The notes under the pieces were generated by a model. The model did not search any database. It saw only the letters and a program-made list of their open reading frames with translations, and was not told where the DNA came from. A program made the translations under genes and the position numbers. Shown here piece after piece: positions 13,501-25,500 of a stretch of 64,000 nucleotides of DNA; positions within the stretch are counted from its first letter, which is position 1, and every line of letters starts with the position of its first letter. Origin of the DNA: Strigops habroptila (Eukaryota; Chordata; Aves; Psittaciformes; Psittacidae); contig NC_044301.2 in the NCBI RefSeq assembly GCF_004027225.2, positions 21,442,668-21,506,667 on the forward strand. The letters run 5' to 3'.

Positions 13501-16500
13501 GGGGAAAAAACTTTAAAGGACAAGAGGGCTTTTTTGTTTGTGTTTCTTTTGGGGGGTGTTTTAAAGATGGGGAAGAATAGTGTAAAAATATTGCTAGCTC
13601 AGTAGAGATCTGGTGCTTGTTATTTTCTGGCAGCATGGGCAACCATTCAGATGCATCATAGAATCATAGAATAGTTAGGTTTGGAAAGGACCTTAAGATC
13701 ATCTAGTTCCAACCCCCCTGCCATGGGCAGGGAAACCTCACACTAAACCATGTCGCCTAAGGCTCTGTCCAACCTGGCCTTGAACACTGCCAGGGATGGA
13801 GCATCCACAACCTCCCTGGGCAACCCATTCCAGTGCCTCACCACCCTCACAGTAAAGAACTTCTTCCTTATATCTAATCTAAACTTCCCCTGTTTAAGTT
13901 TGAAGCCATTACCCCTTGTCCTACCACTACAGTCCCTAAGGAAGAGTCCCTCCCCAGCATCCTTGTAGGCCCCCTTCAGATACTGGAAGGCTGCTATGAG
14001 GTCTCCACGCAGCCTTCTCTTCTCCAGGCTGAACAGCCCCAACTTTCTCAGCCTGTCTTCATACGGGAGGTGCTCCAGCCGTCTTATCATCCTCGTGGCC
14101 CTCCTCTGGACTCGCTCCAACAGCTCCATGTCCTTTTTATGTTGAGGACACCAGAACTGTACACAATACTCCAAGTGAGGTCTCACAAGAGCAGAGGGGC
14201 AGGATCACCTCCTTTGACCTGCTGGTCATTCTTCTTTTGATGCAGCCCAGGATACGGTTGGCTTTCTGGGCTGTGAGTGCACACTGCTGTCTCATGTTAA
14301 GCTTCTCATCAACCAACACCCCCAAGTCCTTCTCCTCAGGGCTGCTCTGAATCACTTCTCCACCCAACCTGTAGCAGTGCCTGGGATTGCCCCCACGCAG
14401 GTGTAGGACCTTACACTTGGCTTGGTTAAACTTCATAAGGTTGGCATCAGCCCACCTCACAAGCATGTCAAGGTCCCTCTGGATGGCATCCCTTCCCTCC
14501 AGCATATCAACCGAACCACACAGCTTGGTGTCGTCGGCAAACTTGCTGAGGGCGCACTCAATCCCACTGTCCATGTCACCGACAAAGATGTTGAACAGGA
14601 CCGGTCCCAACACCGATCCCTGAGGGACACCACTCGTTACAGGTCTCCAACTGGACATCGAGCCATCTACCACAACTCTTTGCGTGTGGCCATCGAGCCA
14701 GTTCTTTATCCACCGAGTGGTCCATCTATCAAATTGATGTTTCTCGAATTTAGAGACAAGGATGTCATGCGGGACAGTGTCGAACACTTTGCACAAGTCC
14801 AGGTAGATGACATCAACTGCTCTGCCGCTGTCCATCAGTTCCGTGGCTCCATCATAGAAGGCCACCAAATTGGTCAGGCAGGATTTCCCCTTAGTGAAGC
14901 CATGTTGGCTGTCACCTGTAGCGTATGAAAGGCACAGACTCAGAGCATCTTCATGCAGTGAATCACTTTATTGCCTATTGCTCTAGCTTTTATACCATTC
15001 TAGCAAAAGATATTTTTAGCCTATTGCTTTGCCTTTTATACCAAGCTAGTTTTAGCACATCATGTTTAGTTCCTGGTTTACAGTTTTGTTTTTTCAACCT
15101 TCTTCGTCGTTTCACAAACAGTCCCAAAATAACCAGTTCCTTATCTTTCTGTTCTCCTGCTCCTGTCCAGCTGGGTTGCTCTGCTTAATCACACAGTGTA
15201 CTTCGCTGCTGCTTTAACTTTTTCTTCTTCAGCCAAGCAGTTACTTCTCTTTGGCAATAATCAAATAGTTTTCATCCTCTCCTACAGTCACTGACCACCT
15301 CGTTGTTTTTCATGTGCCTTAGCATGCTTTCCAGGAGAATCTGCTCCAAGATTTTGCCAGGCACAGAGATGAGGCTGACTGGTCTGTACTTCCCCGGGTC
15401 TTCCACCTTCCCCTTCTTGAAAATGGGGGTTATATTTCCCTTCTTCCAGTCATCAGGAACTTCACCTGACTGCCATGATTTTTCAAATATGATGGACAGT
15501 GGCTTAGCATCTTCATTCGCCAGCTCCTCAGGACCAGCAGATGGATTTCATCAGGTCCCATGGACTTGTGCACATTGAGGTTCTTAAGATGATCTTGGAT
15601 CTGATCCTCTCCTACAGTGGGCCTAAGGTCTTCATTCTCACAGTCCCTGCATCTGCCTTCCAAGACTTGGGTGGTGTGGTCAGAGCATTTGCCAGTGAAG
15701 ACTGTGGCAAAGAAGTCATTAAGAACCTCAGCCTTCTCCAAATCCAGGGTAGCCAGTTCTCCCCATAGCTTCCAGAGAGGGCCCGCATTATCCCTGGTCT
15801 GTCTTTTATTTGCTATGTACCTGTAGAAGCTTTTCCTGTTATCTTTCACATCCCTTACCAGATTTAATTCTAACTGGGCCTTAGCTTTCCTAACCTGGTC
15901 CCTAGCTTCCCGGACAATATCCCTGTATTCTTCCCAGGCCACCTGTCCTTGCTTCCACCTTTTATAAGCTTATGTAAGTAGACTGAGGAGAAGCAGCAGG
16001 TTCTGTGGCCCTTTAAAGAAAACCATGTTACTTGATTTAGAACTAGAGAGTCTAAAATCAATAGGCACCATTAAAACTGTGTAAACAACCCTTAGTCAAG
16101 TGACTTATCTAGCAAAAGAAAGATTATCCTGAACGCAGATTGTCAGTGGAGGTGTCCCTGCCATCAGTAGCAGATTTTCATGTTGTCTTGCTAATGGTAT
16201 TGCAAAGTTGGAGCACTTACCATCCAGATGATGCGAGATACTCTTGTGCATTGTTCATACCTTCTTCTAACAAGAACACTAGGGAAGAAAAGCCACACTA
16301 TTTAGCTGTGGCGATGCTGTTTCTAGCCACGGAGACCTTGGTGACATGATGCAAAGACTGTTCCTTAAGTTTACCATGTAAATGGTAGAGTATCAGAGTA
16401 CCCTTTACAAATTCAGCTGCCTAAAATGTTTTGTGTTTTAATTAAGAGGCAATTTTTGAAATATTTGATTTGTGTTGCCATGTTTCAGCTGGAAGGTCAC

Positions 16501-19500
16501 AATGAGCCCGTGGTGCTTCAGGTATTTGTGGGTAATGACTCTGGTCGAGTGAAGCCACATGGGTTCTACCAGGCCTGCAGAGTTACTGGGAGAAACACTA
16601 CTCCCTGTAAAGAAGTGGATATAGAGGGCACTACTGTTATTGAGGTTGGACTGGACCCAAGCAACAATATGACACTTGCGTGAGTAGCTTTTTTTTTCTT
16701 TTTTCAAAAAAAAAAAAAAAAAGTTTATTTTCAGAAACTAGTTTTCCTTTTTCAATTGGGTGGGTTAGTAGTTAAAAGTCTGAACATCTTGGCACATGCC
16801 AGGCACTTGGTGAAGCTACGTGTATAAGAAAAACTTTTTTTAAATCACATTCTCAGTTTGTTTATTATATATAAATCTTAATCAGGTCTTCCTTAAATTT
16901 TATCGATTAACTGTTACATTAGTTTCATGTCCTGTTTGATCAATAATGTGCATATTCAAATATGAGGTGAATTATAAGCTGGTCAGTGATTCTGCTGGTT
17001 GTCTTTTAACAAGTAAGAATTGCTAATCAGAAGCAAACTCCAAATATAAGTGATTTCCTAATAAGCTTTTCACATGTATCTTAATACAGAAAGGGAGTGA
17101 TCTTCTTTCAAAGAAATCTTTTCAATAGAACGTCTTCTTTTCAACGGGTGTGTGGTTGAAAGCTGCCACTCTTCACTTGGAAGCTTGTCTTGTTTCAAGA
17201 GAAGAAATGTTTATTCAATTGACAGTGTCCACTTCTTAAGTAGGATAATATAGTTTGCTAATAGACTGTATCAATTTGATTTTTTTAATGTAAAATATAT
17301 TCCCATGATAACTGCTTCTTGGAGGGTAGTTTTGTAATTGTCCTCAAGTGTTAATGTAAAACCATATCAGTATAGAGATGCTAGAAAGATGAATTTGGAA
17401 TTACCTGAGAAGAAAAGTTTTGCTTAGGCTGTTTTCTTGAAAGGAATCTTGATGTCTCAAATCTTCCTGGTATTTCAGTGATGCTATAGCACCTCCCTAT
17501 TGACAGCAATGCCAGTGCCACCTTCTAAATCACTCTCCCCTCCTCTCTGCTCCCTAGCCGTTGCTTGTTGGCCCTCATGCAACACAAAACTTTGTTGTAC
17601 TCAAATTAGATATCAGATGGTCCCTGTACTATTTGGGTGTAGAGCCTAAGGTCCTGGTAAAATGACAATGTTGTTCTTAACACATTAGGCTGTGTTTGGT
17701 TGGTGTTTTTTCTGATTGCTCATTTGCTTGAAATAATTTTGCATCTAGCATGTCTTTCTGAAAGTTAGCACTGCCTCTCTCTCACCCTGGCCCTGTAGAT
17801 GTTTCCCAGAGGACCACAGTTATGGTACGATGTATCTATCACTTCCAAGGTCTGCTGAGCATAAAAAGAAATATGACTACAGTATGTTTTCTTCTACTAT
17901 TGCTTTAAGCGAATGTAGAATATTTTGTAGTAATAATCCTACAAACCCAGATCTAGCCACAGGAATGGAAGAGTGAAGACCTGTGATTATAAATTGAATG
18001 CTTACCAGAATGACTTTGTTACATTGCATTTTCTGTTTTATTCATACTGCTTTATTATTCCTTCCTCCTATAATTCATCATCCAAAATATGTAGGGTTGA
18101 ATTGAAAACCAAGCTATGTAACCAGAAAGGTCACATAGAGATTTAACGTAAATAAAAAAAAAAAAAGAATATTCCAGTAATTATTTAGAGTTTTGACTTA
18201 TGGCCTATGTAACTAGTTGAAAGACTATTAAAGATGCTGAACATATTAAACTCTATTAAACTCCACTGTTTTCTGTTGTTAGGGTTGATTGCGTGGGAAT
18301 ACTGAAGCTGAGAAATGCTGATGTTGAAGCTAGGATAGGGATTGCTGGCTCAAAGAAAAAGAGCACACGTGCTAGGCTGGTATTTCGTGTTAACATCACT
18401 CGCAAAGATGGTTCAACTTTGACTCTTCAGACACCTTCTTCTCCGATTTTGTGCAGTAAGTATCAAAAAGTTGGTATTAGTGGACTCTGGGTTTTAGTGT
18501 GATTGCCACAAATATGCCTTAGGGAAAAAAAAACACCCCAACGTTAAGCTGTGACTATTTCAGAATTGCTATGGCTAAAATCACATGTATTAATTTTTAT
18601 TTGGGGTGAGGTGTTAGTTAAATGACTGACCAGTATTTAAAAGTAGTTATGAATTTCCTCATTTTTTATTAAATGAACTTTTGCCTTTTAAAAAGTCAGG
18701 GTGTTTTTGTCATGATTGCTTTGAACTTATTATGTGACTTTTTTGAGACAAGTTTTAATCTCTTCTGTATTGTCACATTCACCTGTCAGCTTTCAGTGAC
18801 CAAAAGGACTTCTAATGAGTTAGTGAGCAGTTGTGGTACTTCGTTGGGCCAGAGGCTGAATCTGTTCTGGTTCAGTGCAAGAATGAAACTTATTATAGCT
18901 CTTTATTAAAATGCTCTGTTTAGCACTGAGTACAGATGGCTGCGCTGACTGGTTCGGTTATGCTGAACAACAGGGAAAATGAAATCAGAGGAGGCTGCAG
19001 TACATCAGGGGCTGCCTGTGTCTGTGGAGTCTGTAGCAGCTTCCAGCTATGGGGAATTCTGCTCATCTGTCAAAGAGAAAAAATAGGGAAATGTGTTTAA
19101 TACAGCTGTTGATGGGGTTACTGATATTTCTTGATGAACAAGAAGATAGGAGAGCTTTTTCTCCACATGTGGAACCATAGTATGGTTATGCAAAAGCTCC
19201 TTGTGTTGTGCTCTTTCCATTGTATAAAAAGTTACTTGGTTTGGTGGGTTTTTTCTTTTTCTAAACCCTGTCAGTACCTATTGTGTCAGGGCTCCTATTC
19301 AACTAATCAGAAACTGCAGCTTTGTTGCCAGCTAAAGAACAGATTGGAAGAGGAGATAATTAAAATCACATGGGCTTCCACATCAGCTACCACTGTGTGG
19401 TTCTAGTGCTGCAGGCAGCAGGCGATTCGGCAGATGTGGCATGTGGCCCATGCCTTTTTCCGCTCTTCTGCTCTTGTAGAGAATCTCTGTGCAAGACTCA

Positions 19501-22500
19501 GGGAGAGCAGGAACCATGGAGAAACCCTGAAAAGGCTGATAAGCAAAGATGTGTCACTGCTGATGCAAGGGAGGGATCTCCTCCTCTCCTCAGCCATGTT
19601 CTCTGCTTTAGGCAGTAGTTTGATGTTTGGGGTTTCCTTCCAGAATTGAGGTGTTCCCATCCCTCTCTTTTCCTCTCCTGCCACTTTTTGCTAAATCTTT
19701 CTTTTCCCAGTGTTTTTTGAACTGGTGGAGCTCTCAGATTTAGGCATTTATGTTGGTGGAAAATACATAAGTACATTGGCTAGGTCTATGGTTTGTCTGT
19801 GTAGCTCCATTCCAGTCAGGGCAGCATTGTAGTATCTGACATTAATTTTCAGATTTAAGAAAAAAAACATTTTCTATAAAATCACAAAAAGCTCTATCTG
19901 TATACATTTTGTCTGTATCATTAACTTACTGGTTAAAGTTATTTAAATCATAGCATAAATGGGAATAGAAAGCATGTGGTGTTTTCTGAAGCACATAACA
20001 ATCCAAAACTTGCTCTTGTTAGGTAGAAGCTGAATGTCTGAGATGTTTTAGAGACTGATTTTAAAATAGGCTGTTGAGCTAAAAAAGCTGTATTTGATGC
20101 AATTCCTACTTAGCTTGTTTGTAAGGCCATTCCAGTACTGGCTTATGAGGGTCCCTTGTAGTCTTTATTCTCTGTCGAATGCAACTGTTTATACCTGTAA
20201 CATTACTAGTTATATTTTGAGATGCGGCAGTGAGTAAAAAGCAGAATATGTGAGAGGGATGACATGCTAAGGCCATTAGAAGAAAGGGAAGAAGGAAAGA
20301 AGGAAGGAAGGAAGGAAAGAAAGAGAAAGAAAGAAAGAGAGGAAGGGAGGAAGGAAGAGAGGAAGGATGGAAGGAAGGAAGGAAGTAAAAGTAAAGTGTC
20401 ATGATTTAAGCCCAATTACTCACCACCTGCTGACTGATACCCAGCATGACCCGAGCAGCGATCTGGGCCTTCTGGGTAACTCCCCCCGGTTTATATACTG
20501 GGCATGACGTGCTGTGGTATGGAAAACCCCTTTGGCTACTTTGGGTCAGGTGTCCTGTCTCTGCTTCCTCCTGGCTTCCCATGCCCCTCCTCCCTGGCAG
20601 AGCATGAGACTGAAAAGTCCTTGATCGGAGTAAACATTACTTAGCAACATCTAAAAACATTGGTGTGTTATCAGCGTTGTTCTCGGCTAAAGTCAAAAAC
20701 ACAGCACTGCACCAGCTACTAAGAAGGAGAAAAATAACTGTGACAGCTGAACCCAGGAAAGTATCCACCCCTTATTCCGTACTATTCACGTCATGCTCAG
20801 ATCCCACATTTTTGAATATACCATTGCTTTTTCTCATATATATATATACACATGTACACACACATAAAGAGAGAGATATTCCTTAGTCCATAGACCATTC
20901 CTATAAAGTTTGCTGAATTCATTCAGTCCATGATGTCAGGCTCCATCTCTTGTAACAGTCTTTCAGGGCAGGAGAGATGGTGCGTAGTGTTCGGTTGTTG
21001 CCTGCTGACGACACCGCCAAACTCGTCTGGTCACTGCTGAGCTCGTCTGGTTTCATCAAAGTTCATTAATTGCTGGGGTGATGATCGGAGGGAAGTCAGG
21101 GTCAGTTGCTGGTGACCTGAAGATATCTAGCTGGTGGGCTATAAAAGTGTTATAGAGCAGGCAACAGCATACAATTGAGTTCATTGGCTGTTTTCCCACA
21201 AAATTAAATCCCCTTGAGGTACACATCGGACTTCCCCATCTTCCCGCATTACCCACCAAGTATATCCAGGTCCCTGAGCAAAAGCAACCCCACGAGTGGG
21301 TTTGCCTTTACCTGAAGCAGGAATAACCCAGACTGTCTTCCCCAGCAAATTCTTTATGTGCACCACAGGAACTTTATCCCCCTCTACATTAAGTAAAAGT
21401 TGTGATTGGGCTGGGCCAGCCCTGTTGGCAGATCCCCTAGTGTTGACCAACCAGGTGGCTTTTGCTAAATGTGTATCCCAGTGCTTGAAAGTCCCACCAC
21501 CCATTGCTCTCAGTGTAGTTTTTAACAGCCCATTGTACTGTTCGATTTTCTCAGAGGCTGGTGCATGGTAGGGGATGTGATATACCCACTCAATGCCATG
21601 CTCTTTGGCCCAAGTGTCTATAAGGTTGTTCTGGAAATGAGTCCCATTGTCTGACTCCATTCTCTCTGGGGTGCCGTGTTGCCACAAGACTTGCTTCTCA
21701 AGGCCCAGGATAGTGTTCCGGGCAGTGGCATAGGGCACTGTGTATGTTTCCAGCCATCCGGTGGTTGCTTCCACTATGGTAAGCACATGGCGCTTGCCTT
21801 GGTGGGCCGGTGGGAGTGTGATATAGTCAATCTGCCAGGCCTCCCCATACTTGTACTTCAGCACTTGTTGTTCTTTGACCTTCAGCAACCCCACAACAGA
21901 AGGATCCTCTGAGAGACCAGGCAAGGTGGACAGCTGCTTAATTTCCTCCATCTCCAAGGCAGCGATACCAAAAGCCCATCTATACTCTTTCGGGTCTTTG
22001 AAGTACCCTCTCCTGAGATAGTCTATGCCAAGGATGCATGGAGCCCCTGGACCAGTCACAATGGGGTGCTTTTGCCACTTCCTCCCAGTCAGGCTGATTT
22101 CAGCCTCCAGTACAGTCAACTCTTGGGATCCTCCTGTCACTCCAGAAATATAAATGGGTTTCACCCCTTGATACCTTGATGGCATCAGGGTACACTGTGC
22201 ACTGGTATCTACTAGAGCCTTATACTTCTGTGGAATTGATATTCCAGGCCATCTGATCCACACAGTCCAGTAAACCCAATTGTCCCTCTCCTCCACCTGG
22301 CTGGAGGCAGGGCCCCTCTAATAGTGATCAGAAGATGTCCTCTTATGTCTTGTAGAAAGGGATTAGCATCCCTTATCACAGGAGCTGGAGTAAAATCAGC
22401 TCTTCCACTCCATCTGGGAAACTGCTCACCAGAGAATGGAGCAGCAACTTTCCTGGGAGGATCATCCTTGACCATTGTTCTCCTCTTCAGTTCACGCACC

Positions 22501-25500
22501 CGTTGCTCCAGAGCTGAAGTAGGTTTTCCATCCCACTTTCTCATGTCTTCTCTGTGATCCCACAGATAAAACCATAGGGCAGCCCGTGGCATGTACCTCT
22601 TATATTTTCTTTCTCGAGCAGTAGGGCGCCTTCTGTTAATAGTTGAGACACGGGTTGGTACACGTGGGGAGCTGGATAGATTGGATAAATCGTCTCTCAA
22701 TTGTTTGAACTCCTGGGACAGTTTTTCCACAGCTGAAATGATGGAAGGGGTGAGATTTTCTTCGAACTCTCAGAGGTGACAAGTCACTTCATCCACTGTT
22801 GGTGGTGCGACGTCATTCCAGGTCATCGATTCCAATGAGTGGGCATATGATGATGGTGCACTCCGTGTAAGTTTCCGCCACATGGGTCGTGTACATTCGA
22901 CTTCATCTGGATCTACGGATGCATTCCTGGCATCCGGCCTACGATAGATCATCTCTAGAATGGCTGATTCCCTCAGGGACTGGATGCCTTTCTCTGTTGT
23001 GGTCCAGTTGGCTGAGCGACTCCTAACATCGTTCTTGTAGGGAAACCTTTCCTTCACAGCTGCCAAGAGCCACCTCTAAAGGCTGAGGGCTCTCTTCTCT
23101 TTTGCAATGGCTTTGTCAATTCCTCCTTCCCTAGCAAGTGATCCCACCTGCTTTGCTCCCTGTCTTCTAGTTCGTGACCATCAGCCCCATTGTCCCAGCA
23201 TCGGAGCAACCAGGTGACAATGTGCTCCCCTGGAAGACGGGTGAAATCTTTTCGCATATTCTGCAGCTCGGTTGAGGTCTGGGGTCGAGAAGTGACCTCT
23301 TCTTCTTCTTCCTCTTCCTCTGATCCACGTAGTAGTAACTCTTGTTCACATGCTGTTCCCTGGGACTTCATCTTTCTTCACTGCAGGGGTTGCTTTTTGT
23401 GCCTCTCGTTTGCTTTTGCTTACAGGGGCAACAGATATTGTCACAAATTGGCCATTTGGTTTAGCTGCAGTGTCCATCACTGTGGTTGGAGTGGCTGCAG
23501 TGTCTGCTGCCAGGGTTGGTGCAGGTGCTGTGCTTGGGGGTTCATTAACACCAACAGCTGTGTTGTCTCTTGTCACTGGGGTTTGAGTAGCTGCTGTGCT
23601 TGTCACTGGAGTTGGTGTAGCTGCTGTACTTGGAGCTGGAGTAGCTGCATTGTCTGTTGCTTTGCCATCAGATCCAGAGACATCTTTTTCCCTTTGAAGG
23701 TGCTGGATAGTGTTGAGCAGGGCTCTGTAGGCGTAGGCCAAGCCCCAGCACATTTCAGGGGCTTGTTCCTCTTTGGTATAACCACAATGACAGCACACCT
23801 CGTTTAAGTGTTTTACTATTTTTTCCGGGTATTGCACTTGTTCAGTGGTGAAGTTCCAAAGGACTGGGGGCCAACTGGCCTAGATACTTGCCCATACTAT
23901 CCCACACACCCGGCCACTCATGACTGTCCAGCCCCGGGGAAAATCTCTTGGTGGTCCTCCTGTATCGTCGTCTAACCCTAGACCAGACTCGAACCTGATA
24001 CTGCTTAACTTTCGAGATCAGACAAAATAGGGTGTTCCCAGGGTGGGATGGCCATGGGTAAAACACACTCCGTATGTGTGCCAACATGCTGATCCCCAGC
24101 ACAATCAGCAGTCAGGTCTCAAGGGCCGTCCAAAACCTTCAGAACTCTCAAGTGCTGCTGTAAATAGCCTGGTGGGGAGTGGGGGTGTGTGTAAGGGAAT
24201 GCCTCCTTTGTAGGTTGACCCCCCGAGGAGAAAAAAAAAGATATGTAATTGCTAAAATATTTCATTATATACCTCCCAAAGTATAGAGGTGGTGACTACG
24301 CTGGGAACGCAAACCAGACCAGTTTCATGATCAATGAGTCTGTTGTATTACAAGTCATTACCATGAAGTACTGTGAAACAATAAACTTAGCCCAGGCCCC
24401 CCAGCCGATAAACACTAAAACAGCAAATAGTGGCTGTAAGTAAGGCACAACATGCTGAAACTCTGAGATCAAGGGCAACAACTCTGAGAGCCAATTAATC
24501 AACATTGTGACGAGTAGTAACAATGAATGCTTCTCACAAATATGATTAGACATACTCTGGTCAGATCTGTCATTATCTCAACCCTTTGTGCCCCACGTTG
24601 AGTGCCACAAAGAACTGTCATGGTTTAAGCCCAGCCGGTAACTCGGAACCACACAGTCGCTCGCTCACTCCCCCCCTTCTTCCTCCCCCCGCTCCCGGAG
24701 GGATGGGGAGGAGAATTACAACAATGTAAGTCCCATGGATTGAGATAAGAGCAGTCCAGTAACTAAGGTATAATACAAAACCACTACTACCACCACTAAT
24801 AATAACAATGATAAGGGAAATAACAAGGGGAGAGGATACAATTGCTCACCCCCTGCCAACCGATACCCAGCCCGTCGCGAGCAGCAATCTGGGCCTTCCG
24901 GGTAACTCCCCCCGGTTTATATACTGGGCATCATGTGCCATGGTATGGAATACCCCTTTGGCTAGTTTGGGTCAGGTATCCTGTCTCTGCTTCCTCCCAG
25001 CTTCCCCTCCTCCCTGGCAGAGCATGAGACTGAGAAAGTCCTTGGTCGGAGTAAACATTACTTAGCAACAACTAAAAACATCAGTGTTATCAGTGTTGTT
25101 CCAAGGCTGCAAGTCAAAAACACAGCACTGCACCAGCTACTAAGAAGGAGAAAAATGACTGCAATAGCTGAACCCAGGACAGGAAGGCAGGCAGGAAGGG
25201 AGTAAGGGAAGAAGGAAGAAAGAGAGGAAGGGAGTAAGGGAGGAAGGAAGAAAGAGAGGAAGGGAGGAAGGAAGGCAGAGAGGAAGAGCGGAAGGGAGGA
25301 AGGAAGGCAGGCAGGAAGGAAGGAAGAGAGGAAGGAAAGCAGGCAGGAAGGAAGGCAGGCACGCAGGAAGACAGGAAGGAAGGGAGTAAGGAAGGAAGGA
25401 AGAGAGGAAGGGAGGAAGGAAGGAAGAGAGGAAGGGAGGAAGGAAGGAAGAGGAAAGGAGGAAGGAAGGCAGGCAGGAAGGTAGGCAGGAAGGAAGAGAG

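Larger units (their letters stand above)
7132..16488 (+). other. NFAT5: NFAT5 intron packed with nested retroelements
   Basis: A 9.4-kb intron made mostly of insertions: retrovirus A with a foreign LTR nested in its own LTR, a disrupted solo LTR D, and a reverse-strand CR1 with another LTR inside it. Sequence at 7132-7829, about 11588-12252, 13110-13658 and 15966-16488 has no feature I recognise. Confidence 0.8.
20397..25181 (-). mobile_element. Provirus B, env-less endogenous retrovirus, internally deleted
   Basis: Reverse-strand provirus: 5' LTR 24616-25181, primer binding site 24590-24607, leader and gag 24590 to about 22212, protease joined to integrase 22296-21181, 3' region 21180-20761, and 3' LTR 20397-20760. 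Reverse transcriptase and RNase H are missing, the 3' LTR has lost ~200 bases, and gag is broken. No env. It can therefore not move by itself. The same family supplies copies A, C and D. Confidence 0.92.

Noticed and set aside
20106-20415. Reverse-strand Ser/Leu/Pro/Phe frames
   Set aside because: Direct translation of the GGAA microsatellite.
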